Positions 33,861-42,981 of a stretch of DNA of 64,000 nt are shown here, in pieces. The notes under the pieces were generated by a model that saw only the letters and a list, made by a program, of their open reading frames with translations, made no database searches and was not told the origin of the DNA. Source of the DNA: Thalassovita autumnalis (GTDB lineage: Bacteria; Pseudomonadota; Alphaproteobacteria; Rhodobacterales; Rhodobacteraceae); contig NZ_CYSB01000038.1 of the NCBI RefSeq assembly GCF_001458255.1, forward strand, positions 177,208-241,207, written 5' to 3'. The translations under genes and the position numbers were made by a program. Position 1 is the stretch's first letter. Every line of letters starts with the position of its first letter.

Positions 33861-34967
33861 ATGAAGATCACCAAGATTGAAACTTTTTCCAATGAATTCG
33901 TAGGCTTCACCCGGTTGACGACCGAGGATGGCGCGCAGGGTTGGGGGCAGGTCTCGACCTATAATTCTGACATCACGGCGCAGGTGTTGCACCGTCAGAT
34001 CGCCCCTTGGGCGCTGGGGCGGTCAACCCAAGATCTGGAGGCGCTGGTTTGTGAAATCCCCGAGCGTGAACATAAATTCCCCGGCTCCTACCTGCGCCGG
34101 GCGATGGCGGGGCTGGATACGGCGATCTGGGACTGGCGCGGCAAACAGGCGGGCAAACCGGTTGTCGAACTGCTGGGCGGTACACCGGGCCGGCTGCGGG
34201 CCTATGGGTCATCGATGACCCGTGACATCACGCCCGAGGAGGAGGCCGCGCGGCTGGCGCGGCTGCGGGGGGAACAGGGGTTTGACGCCTTCAAATTCCG
34301 GGTGGGCCGGGAATGTGGGCACGATGTGGACCAGTGGCCCGGGCGCACCGATGCGATTGTGCCTGCGGTGCGCGCGGCGGTGGGCGAGGATGTGGCGCTT
34401 CTGGTCGATGGCAACTCGGGCTATTCGGCGGCCAAGGCGATTGAGGTCGGCAAGATGCTGGAACAAAACGGTGTCGACCACTTTGAGGAACCTTGCCCCT
34501 ACTGGCTGATGGAAGAAACCAAACAGGTCACTGATGCCTTGGATCTGGATGTGACAGGCGGGGAACAGGACTGCGATCTGCAGCATTGGAAGCGGATGAT
34601 CGCGATGCGCGCGGTGGATGTGATCCAGCCCGATATCCTCTATCTCGGCGGTATTTCTCGCACGCTGATGGTGGCCGAGATGGGCGCCAAGGCCGGGCTG
34701 CCCTGCACGCCCCATTGCGCCAACCTGTCATTGGTGACGCTGTTCACCATGCACCTGCTGAAGGCCATTCCAAACGCCGGCAAATATCTTGAGTTCTCTA
34801 TTGAAGGCGATGACATTTATCCTTGGCAACGCGATCTGTTTGTGACCTGTCCCTACGGCATCGAAGACGGTCATGTGACGGTCTCTGAAGCGCCGGGTTG
34901 GGGAATTGAGGTCTCGCCTGAATGGCTGTCGCGGGCGCAATATCAGGTCAGTGAGCTGCCTGTATAA
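33861..34967 (+). CDS. Mandelate racemase/muconate lactonizing enzyme family protein
   Basis: 368-residue enolase-superfamily enzyme (acid-sugar dehydratase or racemase type). The barrel motifs can be followed: FDAFKFRVG (general base Lys region), LLVDGNSGY and FEEPCPYW for two metal ligands, GGEQDCD for the third, DILYLGG and TPHCANLS with the catalytic His. It starts three bases after the GMC oxidoreductase and is clearly co-transcribed with it. The exact substrate cannot be read from the sequence. Confidence 0.9.
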   Translation: MKITKIETFSNEFVGFTRLTTEDGAQGWGQVSTYNSDITAQVLHRQIAPWALGRSTQDLEALVCEIPEREHKFPGSYLRRAMAGLDTAIWDWRGKQAGKPVVELLGGTPGRLRAYGSSMTRDITPEEEAARLARLRGEQGFDAFKFRVGRECGHDVDQWPGRTDAIVPAVRAAVGEDVALLVDGNSGYSAAKAIEVGKMLEQNGVDHFEEPCPYWLMEETKQVTDALDLDVTGGEQDCDLQHWKRMIAMRAVDVIQPDILYLGGISRTLMVAEMGAKAGLPCTPHCANLSLVTLFTMHLLKAIPNAGKYLEFSIEGDDIYPWQRDLFVTCPYGIEDGHVTVSEAPGWGIEVSPEWLSRAQYQVSELPV

Positions 34968-35022
34968 CCCTGTGAGTTGTTTCGATATTCGTATATTTTG
35001 CAAAGGTATGCGGTGAAGGTAT

Positions 35023-35057
35023 CCTGTGGATAAGTTTTATCCACAGGTTTATGCACA
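35023..35057. promoter_or_regulatory. Cluster of three DnaA boxes
   Basis: An 11-bp perfect inverted repeat CCTGTGGATAA / TTATCCACAGG with a GTT centre (35023-35047) contains two consensus DnaA boxes TTATCCACA facing each other (35025-35033 on minus, 35037-35045 on plus). A third, TTATGCACA, follows at 35049-35057 on plus. The DNA just upstream (34980-35000) is AT-rich for this genome. Three consensus 9-mers in 33 bases is unlikely by chance. The palindrome might also end transcription of the upstream gene. Confidence 0.7.
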
Positions 35058-35145
35058 TAGCTGATTAGGCAGTCATTATGTCTCTCAACCGCCTTGACGC
35101 AGCTGCCGCATCTGCGCAGGCTCACCTCAGGGACAGGAGGGGCCC

Positions 35146-35454
35146 ATGATCCGCCATATCGTATTGATCAACTTCCGCGCTGAAGTGTCTGAGCAGGAGA
35201 TTTCTCAGATGTTTTCTGCCCTGCCAGTGCTGCAGGATCTTTTGCCCGGCATGGGGGCGGTCACTGCGGGGCGCAGCGAAAGCCCGGAACAGATGGAACG
35301 CGGATACATGCACGGGTTTGTGGTGGATTTCGACAGCTGGCAGAGCCTGCAGGCCTATCAGGATCATCCCCAGCATAAGGCGCTTGGGGCCAGGCTGGTT
35401 GCGGCGGCCGAAGGGGGCATAGACGGCATTCTGGTCTTTGATCTGGAGGTTTAA
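35146..35454 (+). CDS. Dabb (stress-responsive alpha/beta-barrel) domain protein
   Basis: 102-residue single-domain protein. MIRHIVLINFRAEVSEQEI is the typical opening of the Dabb ferredoxin-like fold, and VVDFDSWQSLQAYQDHPQHK matches its second half. Such proteins form dimeric barrels; roles range from unknown to small enzymes. A strong GGAGGGG site precedes the ATG. It lies alone downstream of the DnaA-box cluster and 57 bases before the TetR gene. Confidence 0.87.
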   Translation: MIRHIVLINFRAEVSEQEISQMFSALPVLQDLLPGMGAVTAGRSESPEQMERGYMHGFVVDFDSWQSLQAYQDHPQHKALGARLVAAAEGGIDGILVFDLEV

Positions 35455-35511
35455 CCGCTTGCGCCCAGACCGCTAAATCCGGCACACTCGGCCCAAATCC
35501 GGGGGCTTGAG

Positions 35512-36147
35512 GTGCAGGAAAAGCGACGTAAATTCAAACGGCAAAGCGCAGAGGAGCGGAAGCAGGCGCTGGTGCAGGCAACCTTGGATCTGGTGGCAGA
35601 ACAGGGTGTTCAGGCTGCAACCGTGCGCGCGATTTCCGAACGCGCTGAGGTGACGCAAGGGCTGATAAGGCACTACTTCTCAACCAAAGAAGAGCTGATC
35701 CTGGCCGCTTATGAATACCATATGAACGCGCTGACCGATCAGGCCAGCGCAGCGGCTGAGGCGGAGCATGACAGCGCCCGCGGCAAGCTGGCGGGGTTCA
35801 TCCGCGCGTCGCTCAAACCGCCCGTTGTCGATCCGCGGGCGCTGGCGCTTTGGGCGGGGTTCATGACGATGCTGCTGCGGGATCCGGCGATGCGGCAGAT
35901 CCATGAGCGCAGCTATGTCTATTTCCGCAACCGTCTACAGGCGCTGATCGCTGAGGCCCTGACGGAGGCCGGGAAAACGGTGACAGAACTACGGCTTAGG
36001 GCCTTAGCCATTGCTTGCAATGCGGTGGTGGATGGCCTGTGGCTGGAAGGCGGCGCCTTGCCTGAGGCCTTCGGCGACGACGAATTGCCTAAAATCGGGC
36101 TGGAGGCCGTGGGCGCGATTATAGATCTGCCGCTGGACTTGGGGTGA
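35512..36147 (+). CDS. TetR-family regulator (BetI-like)
   Basis: 211 residues. The N-terminal helix-turn-helix covers about 10-60 (RAISERAEVTQGLIRHYFSTKEELI); the remaining helical domain resembles the BetI ligand domain (ALWAGFMTMLLRDPAMRQIHERSY, DGLWLEGGAL). The start is a GTG at 35512 with only a distant G-rich site, so the N-terminus is uncertain. BetI represses choline-to-betaine genes, but no betAB pair is adjacent; the GMC enzyme at 32247 and the carnitine cluster are possible links. Confidence 0.85.
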   Translation: MQEKRRKFKRQSAEERKQALVQATLDLVAEQGVQAATVRAISERAEVTQGLIRHYFSTKEELILAAYEYHMNALTDQASAAAEAEHDSARGKLAGFIRASLKPPVVDPRALALWAGFMTMLLRDPAMRQIHERSYVYFRNRLQALIAEALTEAGKTVTELRLRALAIACNAVVDGLWLEGGALPEAFGDDELPKIGLEAVGAIIDLPLDLG

Positions 36148-36150
36148 GGT

Positions 36151-36172
36151 GGCCCGGCCTATCCGCCGGGCC
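36151..36172. terminator. Bidirectional stem-loop between convergent genes
   Basis: Perfect eight-bp stem GGCCCGGC / GCCGGGCC with a six-base loop between the convergent TetR gene and the decarboxylase gene. No long T run follows. Confidence 0.6.
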
Positions 36173-36185
36173 TGTTCACTACTGG

Positions 36186-37778
36186 CTATGAAGCAATCAC
36201 AACCTCAATCATCACCGGACCGGGCGCCTGCGCCGTGTCGCGCAGGGCAGCGCTCAGCGCCTCGGGCTGATCAGGCACCTGCCGGTACACCATCCCGTAG
36301 GAGGCGGCGGTGTCGGCAAAACGGGGCGGGGTTGGATCGCAGCCAATCACCGGTGCATTCACGTCGCGCATGGCGGCAGCGATTTCGCCAAATCCGTAGT
36401 TGTTCCAGATCACAAAGCGTACCGGCAGGCCCTCCTGCGCGGCGACGGCCAATTCGGGCAGCGAAAACTGCGCGCCCCCATCACCGGTCAGGCAGATGGT
36501 TGGCTGATCGGGCTTGGCAATGGCCGCGCCAATCGCCGCGGGGATCGCGTAGCCCAAGGCACCATAGCCGGTGGAGGAATTGAACCATCCCCCCGCAACG
36601 TTATGATCGTAATAGAGATTTCCTGCATAGATCGGCTGCGTGGAATCGCCCACGATCTGCGCGCCGGGCAGGGCATCGCGCATCGCGTTGAGCATCGCAA
36701 CATTGGCGCGGTAGGCTGGGCCGAGGGCAGCCCAGGCGGCGGTGCGGCAGGCCTCGGCCCGGGCAACACCATCGGTTTCGGCGCGGCTTGGCAGTACGGC
36801 GGCCAGTTGACCCGCCACCGTTGACGCATCAGCGCAGAGGGCGATCACATGCGGGTGACGGGCGATTTGATCCGGGCAGATGTCCACCCGGATCAGCCCG
36901 CGCATCTGCGCCATGTCGCCGGTTGCGTACATGTCATAGTCGGTCGGCCCCAATTCGGTCCCAAGGGCCAGCACGCAGTCGGCCTCCTCGATCAGATCGC
37001 GCACCGGTTTCAGGCTGGGGCTGGCGGGCACGGTCAAGCGATGCTGATGCATCAACCCGCGCGCATTGGTGGTCTGAACCACCGGCGCGTCGAGGTGCTC
37101 TGCCAAAGTTTGCAACGCGGCCCCACCGGTTTTGATACCGCCGCCGGCAAGGATCACCACCCGTTCTGCCTGCGTCAGCTGGGTGACCACCTGTTGCAGC
37201 GCGTCATCTGCGGCGGCTTTCGTGGCGGCTGGTGGGGCAGGGGGCGCCAGCGGGTTGGCCGTGACGCCGGCCACATCCAGCGGCACCTCAATATGTGCGG
37301 GCGTCGGGCGCGTGGCCTGCATCGCGTCAAAGGCGCGCGTTAACGCGCCGTTCAAGGCGTCAGGGTTGCTCACTTGTTCCGAGGTCGCGACCACGGTTTG
37401 CATCAACCCCTGCTGGTCGGGCAACTCATGCAGATGGCCCATGCCCTGACCCAAAGTGGCGCGGGCATTGACGCCCGAGACCACCAAAACCGGGACCGAG
37501 TCCGCACGGGACTGGGCCACGGGGGTGATCGTGTTGGTCAGGCCGGGGCCGGTGATCACGAAGGCCACACCGGGTTTGCCACTGGCGCGGGCATAGCCAT
37601 CGGCCATGAAACCCGCACCCTGTTCATGCCGGGGGGTGACGTGGCGGATCCCGTCAAGATCCAGACCTCGGTAAAGCTCAATCGAATGCACGCCGGGAAT
37701 GCCGAAGACGCAGTCAACGCCGCGCTGTTTCAAGCCGCTGACCAGTGCTTCGCCGACGGTGGGTTTGGTCTTGCTCAT
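36186..37778 (-). CDS. aruI: Thiamine-diphosphate 2-oxoacid decarboxylase, probable 5-guanidino-2-oxopentanoate decarboxylase
   Basis: 530 residues with the three-domain acetolactate-synthase-like fold. The cofactor-activating Glu is Glu52 (RHEQGAGFMADGYA); the diphosphate/Mg site is LTGDGGAQFSLPELAVAAQ to IWNNYGFGE. Its start overlaps the stop of an aminotransferase resembling arginine:pyruvate transaminase. In Pseudomonas the pair AruH/AruI transaminates arginine and decarboxylates the resulting 2-ketoarginine. The same order and coupling here support that role. Acetolactate synthase proper is unlikely because no small subunit accompanies it. Confidence 0.8.
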   Translation of the reverse strand: MSKTKPTVGEALVSGLKQRGVDCVFGIPGVHSIELYRGLDLDGIRHVTPRHEQGAGFMADGYARASGKPGVAFVITGPGLTNTITPVAQSRADSVPVLVVSGVNARATLGQGMGHLHELPDQQGLMQTVVATSEQVSNPDALNGALTRAFDAMQATRPTPAHIEVPLDVAGVTANPLAPPAPPAATKAAADDALQQVVTQLTQAERVVILAGGGIKTGGAALQTLAEHLDAPVVQTTNARGLMHQHRLTVPASPSLKPVRDLIEEADCVLALGTELGPTDYDMYATGDMAQMRGLIRVDICPDQIARHPHVIALCADASTVAGQLAAVLPSRAETDGVARAEACRTAAWAALGPAYRANVAMLNAMRDALPGAQIVGDSTQPIYAGNLYYDHNVAGGWFNSSTGYGALGYAIPAAIGAAIAKPDQPTICLTGDGGAQFSLPELAVAAQEGLPVRFVIWNNYGFGEIAAAMRDVNAPVIGCDPTPPRFADTAASYGMVYRQVPDQPEALSAALRDTAQAPGPVMIEVVIAS

Positions 37779-38965
37779 GAGGCGACCGCCTGTGGCTGAG
37801 TGGCTTTGGCATGGGTCAGCATACGGTCAATTGCTTGATCAAACTGGTCGTCTGGGATGGTCAGGGCAACACGCACCCAGTCCTGCAGGCCATCGCCAAA
37901 GGCACTGCCCGGCATCACGGCAACGCCCTGATCCAACAACGCCCAGGCGTAGGCTTCACCATCAAGCCCAAGGGCCTTGGCGGACACCAATGCAAACATG
38001 CCCGCCGCTGGCATATGCACGGCGAGGTCACTCTGTGCCTGTAATCGATCACGTAGCCGGGTGGCACGCGCGCTGAACCGCGCAGCCATGCCTGCCGCCA
38101 CGGGCGATCCTTCGCGCACGGCAACTTCGGTCATGTCGGCGATGAAGGGTTGGTTGCCAAACAGCATGGTTTCGGCAACGGGCAGCAAAGCCTCGCAGAA
38201 GGCGGCAGGGCCAACACACCAGCCGCTGCGGAACCCAGGCGCTGCGTGAGATTTGGAGATTGAGGCCACCGCGATGACCCGATCCGCGATTTCGGGCAGG
38301 GCAAGGGGCGAACAGAAGGTGGTCCCATCAAAGATCAGATCTTCGTACACCTCATCCGAAATGATCCAGAGGTTGTGCTGACGGGCCAATGCACCGATCG
38401 CCTGCAGCTCGTCCCGGCTGAGGACCGCGCCGGTGGGGTTGTGCGGGGAGTTCAGCAGGATGGCGCGGCTTTTGGGGGTGATTGCGGCGGCCAGATCATG
38501 GGCCTGCATGCGGAACCCATGTTCGTCCCGCAGGGGCACCGGGACCATCGTGGCGCCAGTTGCACGCACCACCCCTTCGTAGGTCGCATACATCGGATCG
38601 CCCACCAGCACCTCATCACCCGTTTCGGCAACGCCCATCATCACGGCATAAAGCGCGGTCTGGGTGCCCGGCAGGCAGAGGAAGTTCTCAGGTCCAAAGG
38701 GCCGACCAATCCGTTGTGTGTAGCGATCCGCTAGAGCCTGCAGCAGCCCTTCTTCGCCTTGTCCGTTGGAATATTGCGTGCGCCCGGCGTTCAGCGCTTC
38801 AATACTGGCGGCAACCAATCTGTCTGGCACTGGCACATCAGGTTCGCCAATGGTCATTTCAATGATGTCTTCGCCCGCCTCAATGCGATCACGCGCCGCA
38901 AAATGCACCGCCCATTTGGCGCCGCCCAACCCGGCCAACCGGGTGGTGATATCGGCCAGTTTCAT
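37775..38965 (-). CDS. aruH: PLP-dependent aminotransferase, probable arginine:pyruvate transaminase
   Basis: 396-residue class I/II aminotransferase, close to the 393 residues of AruH. The PLP Lys is Lys238 (SISKSHAAPGFRSGW). Other motifs: NSPHNPTGAVL, WIISDEVYEDLIFDG and the family-like GDPMYATYEGVVRATGA, which echoes AruH of Pseudomonas. It is first in the operon with the decarboxylase and divergent from the 2-oxoglutarate oxygenase gene. An aspartate aminotransferase role for another amino acid is the alternative. Confidence 0.8.
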   Translation of the reverse strand: MKLADITTRLAGLGGAKWAVHFAARDRIEAGEDIIEMTIGEPDVPVPDRLVAASIEALNAGRTQYSNGQGEEGLLQALADRYTQRIGRPFGPENFLCLPGTQTALYAVMMGVAETGDEVLVGDPMYATYEGVVRATGATMVPVPLRDEHGFRMQAHDLAAAITPKSRAILLNSPHNPTGAVLSRDELQAIGALARQHNLWIISDEVYEDLIFDGTTFCSPLALPEIADRVIAVASISKSHAAPGFRSGWCVGPAAFCEALLPVAETMLFGNQPFIADMTEVAVREGSPVAAGMAARFSARATRLRDRLQAQSDLAVHMPAAGMFALVSAKALGLDGEAYAWALLDQGVAVMPGSAFGDGLQDWVRVALTIPDDQFDQAIDRMLTHAKATQPQAVAS

Positions 38966-39373
38966 GGCTGTTGTCCTTATTCAAGTGGCTGTGGGGCGGG
39001 GACACCCCCAATACAGCGCGAGTGGTCTACAGGTGTGTTTTGTCTTGTTGTGCATCTGTATAATAAAGCTGTCAACTAGAACCTAAGTGCAGGCGGGATC
39101 ATGGGGGCTGGGGTGTGAGCATCCAAATTCAGCCACAGATTTCAGCCAAAAAAGCGGGAATCTTTGGGTGTGTGTGGTGGCTTGGCACCTTGGTTCAAAG
39201 GCTAATCTTCTGTGATTGCACAAAATTTCGCCTCTAAGCTGCTTGGAGTGGCAAATCACCTTATGGGTGAGTAGCTTCCGCTTCCTTCAATCACCGATAA
39301 GTCATTGAATTTCCACAATTTTTCCTAAAACCCTGAATATCTGTCTCTGGCCACAACTCAACTGGAGCAGAAA
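38966..39373. other. Divergent intergenic region with a possible promoter
   Basis: About 400 bases between the aminotransferase (minus) and the oxygenase (plus). No gene is supported. A perfect TATAAT lies at 39059-39064 in plus orientation with a weak TGTTTT 17 bases upstream; if used, the oxygenase mRNA would have a leader of about 300 bases. The region is AT-rich for this window, especially 39270-39340. Confidence 0.4.
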
Positions 39374-40417
39374 ATGAACATTAAAACATCATCTTTCACC
39401 CCCTATGACGACGGCACCCTGCCGTTGATCAGTCTCAGCGATCTCAGCAGTGAGGATCCTGTCAAACAGCAAGCGGTTGCAGACCAGATCGGTCAGGCCG
39501 CACGGCAGTTCGGGTTTTTCCGGATCTGCGATCACGGCATCAATCCGGTGCTGATCGAGGCGGCCTATGCGGTGGCCGCGCTGTTCTTTGCGCAGCCCGA
39601 ACGGCACAAGATGCGCCATTACATCGGCAACAGCAGCAATCACCGCGGCTATGTGCCGTTCAGTGAAAAAGGCGATTATGCCGATGAGAAAAACCGCAGC
39701 TATGAGGCGTTTGATCTGGGTCTGGATCTGCCGGCGGATGACCCGGATTATCTGGCGGGCAACCGCCTGTTGGGGCCAAATGTCTGGCCGGATAGCCCCG
39801 GATTTGCCCAGATCATCGGCACCTATTACCAGCAGATCGCGCGGCTTGGTCAGCGGGTGACTGGTGCGTTGGAGCAGCACCTTGGCCTGCCGCAGGGCGC
39901 CATGCTGGCCCAGATGGACAAGCCTGTTTCACAGCTGCGCCTGCTGCATTACCTGCGCGACGATGAGACCACCGACCATAAATCGGTCAATATGGGCGCC
40001 CATACGGACTATGAATGTCTGACTCTGTTGCATACACGCAACCCCGGCCTGCAAGTCCTTGCAACCTCTGGTAAATGGATCGACGTGCCGGTCGATCATT
40101 CGGTCTTTGTGGTCAATATTGGCGACATGTTGGAGGCCTGGAGCAACGGAATTTTGCGCTCAACACCTCATAGGGTCTTGAATTCAAGCGCAGAACGGTT
40201 TTCGATGCCGTATTTTGTAGCCGCAAATTACGACACGATGATTGAACCCTTCCCTCAGCTTATCAGCGAAAGCCGCCCATCAGGCTATACGCCATTCAAA
40301 GCGGGGGAACATCTGGAGACTATGCTTATGCGCGATTTCCCCTATCTGCGGGACGGTCAGTCAGATACCAACTTCTCAAACCCCTTTGAAGGCCGACTGC
40401 AGGGAGATCAGCACTGA
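39374..40417 (+). CDS. 2-oxoglutarate/Fe(II)-dependent oxygenase (isopenicillin N synthase family)
   Basis: 347 residues. The iron triad is clear: His210 and Asp212 in GAHTDYECL and His266 in STPHRVLN, with the 2-oxoglutarate RxS motif in ERFSMPYF. The N-terminal DIOX_N domain (DGTLPLISLSDL, RQFGFFRICDHGI) is intact. The stop overlaps the start of a LysE-type exporter. Divergence from the arginine-transaminase pair makes an arginine-like or guanidino substrate worth testing, but nothing in the sequence proves it. It is not a close match to the ethylene-forming enzyme. Confidence 0.88.
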   Translation: MNIKTSSFTPYDDGTLPLISLSDLSSEDPVKQQAVADQIGQAARQFGFFRICDHGINPVLIEAAYAVAALFFAQPERHKMRHYIGNSSNHRGYVPFSEKGDYADEKNRSYEAFDLGLDLPADDPDYLAGNRLLGPNVWPDSPGFAQIIGTYYQQIARLGQRVTGALEQHLGLPQGAMLAQMDKPVSQLRLLHYLRDDETTDHKSVNMGAHTDYECLTLLHTRNPGLQVLATSGKWIDVPVDHSVFVVNIGDMLEAWSNGILRSTPHRVLNSSAERFSMPYFVAANYDTMIEPFPQLISESRPSGYTPFKAGEHLETMLMRDFPYLRDGQSDTNFSNPFEGRLQGDQH

Positions 40418-41061
40418 TGCCACCCTTTGAAACGATCTTGGCGGTGCTGCTTGCGGGATTTGCACTTAGCGCGACACCCGGTCCCTCGATGCTTTACGTG
40501 CTGTCGCGCACGGTGGGGCAGGACCGGGTTGCTGGGCTGGCCTCGGCCTTTGGGCTGGCGCTGGGGGGCATGGCGCTGGCCGTGGCCACCGCGATGGGGC
40601 TTGCGGCGGTGTTTGCCAAGTTCACCTGGATCGTGCCGGGCCTGCGCTATCTGGGATCGGCCTATCTGATCTGGCTGGGCATCGGCATGATCCGCGAAGC
40701 CCGCGCGGCAGCGCTGGCGGATCTGCATGTCAGCGAAGTGGTGCGCAAACCCGTGCGTGCGATCGTCTGGCAGGGGGTTCTGGTGGAACTGCTGAACCCC
40801 AAAACGGTGCTGTTTTTCGCGCTGTTCCTGCCGCCCTTCATCAGGATGGGGGAGGGCAATGGCAGCGTTGAGCTGCAGTTCCTGATCCTTGGCGCACTGG
40901 TCCCGCTGACGGCAATCCCATCGGATATGTTGGTTGTCTTCATGGGCTCCAGCCTGGCCGGGGCGATCAACAAACGCCGGCATCTGCGTGAGGCGCTCGG
41001 CTGGATTGGCGGCGGACTGCTGATCCTGATCGCGGTCAACCTGCACCTTGGGGTGATCTGA
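40417..41061 (+). CDS. LysE/RhtB family amino-acid exporter
   Basis: 214-residue membrane protein with about six helices. The N-terminal AGFALSATPGPSMLYVLSR is the LysE/RhtB hallmark, and WQGVLVELLNPKTVLFFALFLPPF the second. It is translationally coupled to the oxygenase (TGATG). It would export an amino acid or the oxygenase product. A terminator shared with the convergent regulator follows. Confidence 0.92.
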   Translation: MPPFETILAVLLAGFALSATPGPSMLYVLSRTVGQDRVAGLASAFGLALGGMALAVATAMGLAAVFAKFTWIVPGLRYLGSAYLIWLGIGMIREARAAALADLHVSEVVRKPVRAIVWQGVLVELLNPKTVLFFALFLPPFIRMGEGNGSVELQFLILGALVPLTAIPSDMLVVFMGSSLAGAINKRRHLREALGWIGGGLLILIAVNLHLGVI

Positions 41062-41082
41062 TCCAAGTGTTTGCAAATTGTG

Positions 41083-42021
41083 TTAAAGGGCGGTGCCACA
41101 GGCGCCGCCCTTTGTCATGTCGCGCAGGCTTTTGCGGAAGGCGGCCGGGGTCTGACCACTGATGCGGCCAAAGACGCGGTGAAAGGCAGGCAGATCCTGA
41201 TACCCCGATTGCGCCGCCACCTCTGCAACCGGCAGGGCGCTGTCCGCCAGCAAGGTTTTGGCATGTTCAACCCGCAACTGCTGCAGGTATTGGGTGACGG
41301 TCAGCCCGGTGGCCCGCTGGAACCGCCGCTGCAAGCTGCGTGGTGATAGGCCCAGCCGCTGCGCCAGCAGGGGCAGGGCAGGCGGATGCGCAAGGTCGCG
41401 GGCCAGCCCGTGCTGGGCCTCGGCCACCTTGGCATCTCCATGGTCAAACTGGGGTTGGAACCGCTGAAACCGGCGCTGATCGCGCCGACAGGGATCCACC
41501 ACAAAATGGCGCGCGGTTTCCAGCATTTTTGCATGCCCGCACAGCCGTTCAATCACAATCCGGGCCAGATCCACCCAGGCCATCAATCCGCCCGCGGTGA
41601 CCAGATCGTCATATTCGATCACCAGCCGATCGGTGTTGATCTGCAGATCCGGCCAATGGCGCTGCAGATTATGGCCCGCGCCCCAATGGGTTGTCACCGG
41701 GCGCCCGGCGTCAAGACCGGCAGCGGCCACCCAGATCACCCCAACACAGGCGGAACAAATCAGCGCGCCCTGCTGCGCCTGGTCCGCAATCCAGCGCGGC
41801 AGATCGGGGTGGGCGACAGGATCAGGGGCCGTGGCTGCCGGCGGCAACAGGATCGCACTGGCGCCCGGCATGTTTGCCCAGTCCGCCGCTGTCATGTCCT
41901 GTGGGCGCACTGTCTCGGGCCGGAGGCCCGCGTGTGTCAGTATATCCACCAGCCCCAGCACTGCAGATGCCAGCGCACCGGGATAGTCGAGGAGGAGAAC
42001 ACGAGGGGCAGATGTCATCAT
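41083..42021 (-). CDS. GlxA-family AraC-type regulator
   Basis: 312 residues from the ATG at 42021: DJ-1/PfpI-like domain (about 5-180, with a Cys in LICSACVGVIWVAAAG) and AraC DNA-binding domain (about 205-300, LPLLAQRLGLSPRSLQRRFQ and AAQSGYQDLPAFHRVFG). A GTG at 42078 would add 19 residues not needed by the fold. It is divergent from the metallo-hydrolase gene at 42118 and convergent with the exporter; it could control either neighbour. Confidence 0.87.
   Translation of the reverse strand: MMTSAPRVLLLDYPGALASAVLGLVDILTHAGLRPETVRPQDMTAADWANMPGASAILLPPAATAPDPVAHPDLPRWIADQAQQGALICSACVGVIWVAAAGLDAGRPVTTHWGAGHNLQRHWPDLQINTDRLVIEYDDLVTAGGLMAWVDLARIVIERLCGHAKMLETARHFVVDPCRRDQRRFQRFQPQFDHGDAKVAEAQHGLARDLAHPPALPLLAQRLGLSPRSLQRRFQRATGLTVTQYLQQLRVEHAKTLLADSALPVAEVAAQSGYQDLPAFHRVFGRISGQTPAAFRKSLRDMTKGGACGTAL
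41085..41113. terminator. Bidirectional terminator between exporter and regulator
   Basis: 13-bp stem AAAGGGCGGTGCC / GGCGCCGCCCTTT (one T-G pair) with an ACA loop. It overlaps the 3' end of the convergent AraC-type gene and serves the LysE gene on the other strand. Confidence 0.85.
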
Positions 42022-42117
42022 AATGGCGCAATCCGCAAATTCACAGTCACTTGTGACAATATCGCTGATCCGCGCCACAGGCCATATCCCATTTCATCAA
42101 AGACATAGGAGAGCGTT

Positions 42118-42918
42118 ATGAGCGCACGTGTACATGACATGAAGATCGGTGAGATTGATCTGCGGATCTTCGATGATGGCCGGTTCACCCTGCCTGCCGC
42201 CTATTTCGGCAATCTGCCCGAGGGCATGGAACTGGGCGATCAGGTGGAGATTGGCGCGAACCTCTGGCTGATCCGCAGCGGTGATCGTGTGATCCTTGTT
42301 GATACCGGCTCGGCCAAAGCGCTGAAGGCCAGGTTCCCAGAAACCGGTGCGGCCTGGGGGGATTTGCGGGGTGTACAGCCGACTGACATCGTGTTGACCC
42401 ACATGCATGCCGATCATCTGGGCGGCTTTGCCGATCCGGCGGCCTTTGCAGGGGTGACCATTCATGTGGCTGCGGCGGAATGGGGGTTCTGGACCAACCC
42501 GGATCTGCCCGGTCTGGTGCCCGAGGAAAACCGCCCGATGGTTGAGATGATCCAAAGCGTTGCGGCTGGGATCGCGGATCGGGTGGTGACCCATGACGGC
42601 GCGGCAGAGCTGGCCCCCGGTGTCACCCTGGCGCCCCTGCCAGGCCATACGCCGGGCCATACCGGTGTGCAGCTGCAAAGCGGCGGACAGGAGCTGCTGA
42701 TCGTATCGGACGCGGTGATCTCGGAACAGATCCAGATGGCTCAGCCCCAGGTGACATATGCCCTGGACGGGGATGCTGCCGCAGCCGTAGCCACCCGCCA
42801 GACCCTGCTGGCTGAGGCCGCAACCAAAGGCACGCCAATTGCGGCCACGCATTTTGCTTTCCCCGGTGTTGGCACCGTTGTGGCGGAGGGGCAGGCCTAC
42901 CGGTTCCAACCCGTCTGA
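42118..42918 (+). CDS. MBL-fold metallo-hydrolase
   Basis: 266-residue metallo-beta-lactamase-fold enzyme. The zinc motif is THMHADHLGG (His95, His97, Asp99, His100), with further ligands in PLPGHTPGHTG and IVSDAVIS and a last His in AATHFAFPG. It is of the lactonase/general hydrolase subfamily that binds two metals in the cytoplasm. A strong AGGAGAG site precedes the ATG. The divergent GlxA-type gene is its probable regulator. Substrate unknown; quorum-signal lactone is one possibility in such families. Confidence 0.9.
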   Translation: MSARVHDMKIGEIDLRIFDDGRFTLPAAYFGNLPEGMELGDQVEIGANLWLIRSGDRVILVDTGSAKALKARFPETGAAWGDLRGVQPTDIVLTHMHADHLGGFADPAAFAGVTIHVAAAEWGFWTNPDLPGLVPEENRPMVEMIQSVAAGIADRVVTHDGAAELAPGVTLAPLPGHTPGHTGVQLQSGGQELLIVSDAVISEQIQMAQPQVTYALDGDAAAAVATRQTLLAEAATKGTPIAATHFAFPGVGTVVAEGQAYRFQPV

Positions 42919-42981
42919 ACAGTGAAGATCAAGGCGTGCCCACATGGGTGCGCCATTTTTGGCTGTGTGTCCGGTCCGGAA

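Noticed and set aside
35023..35047. Palindrome read only as a transcription terminator
   Set aside because: The stem is followed by only three T residues, and both arms match the DnaA box exactly with a third box next to it, so a DnaA site explains more of the sequence. Termination remains possible as a second role.
36186..37778. Acetolactate synthase large subunit for branched amino acids
   Set aside because: No regulatory small subunit or ilvC is adjacent, and coupling to an AruH-like aminotransferase fits 2-ketoarginine decarboxylase better.
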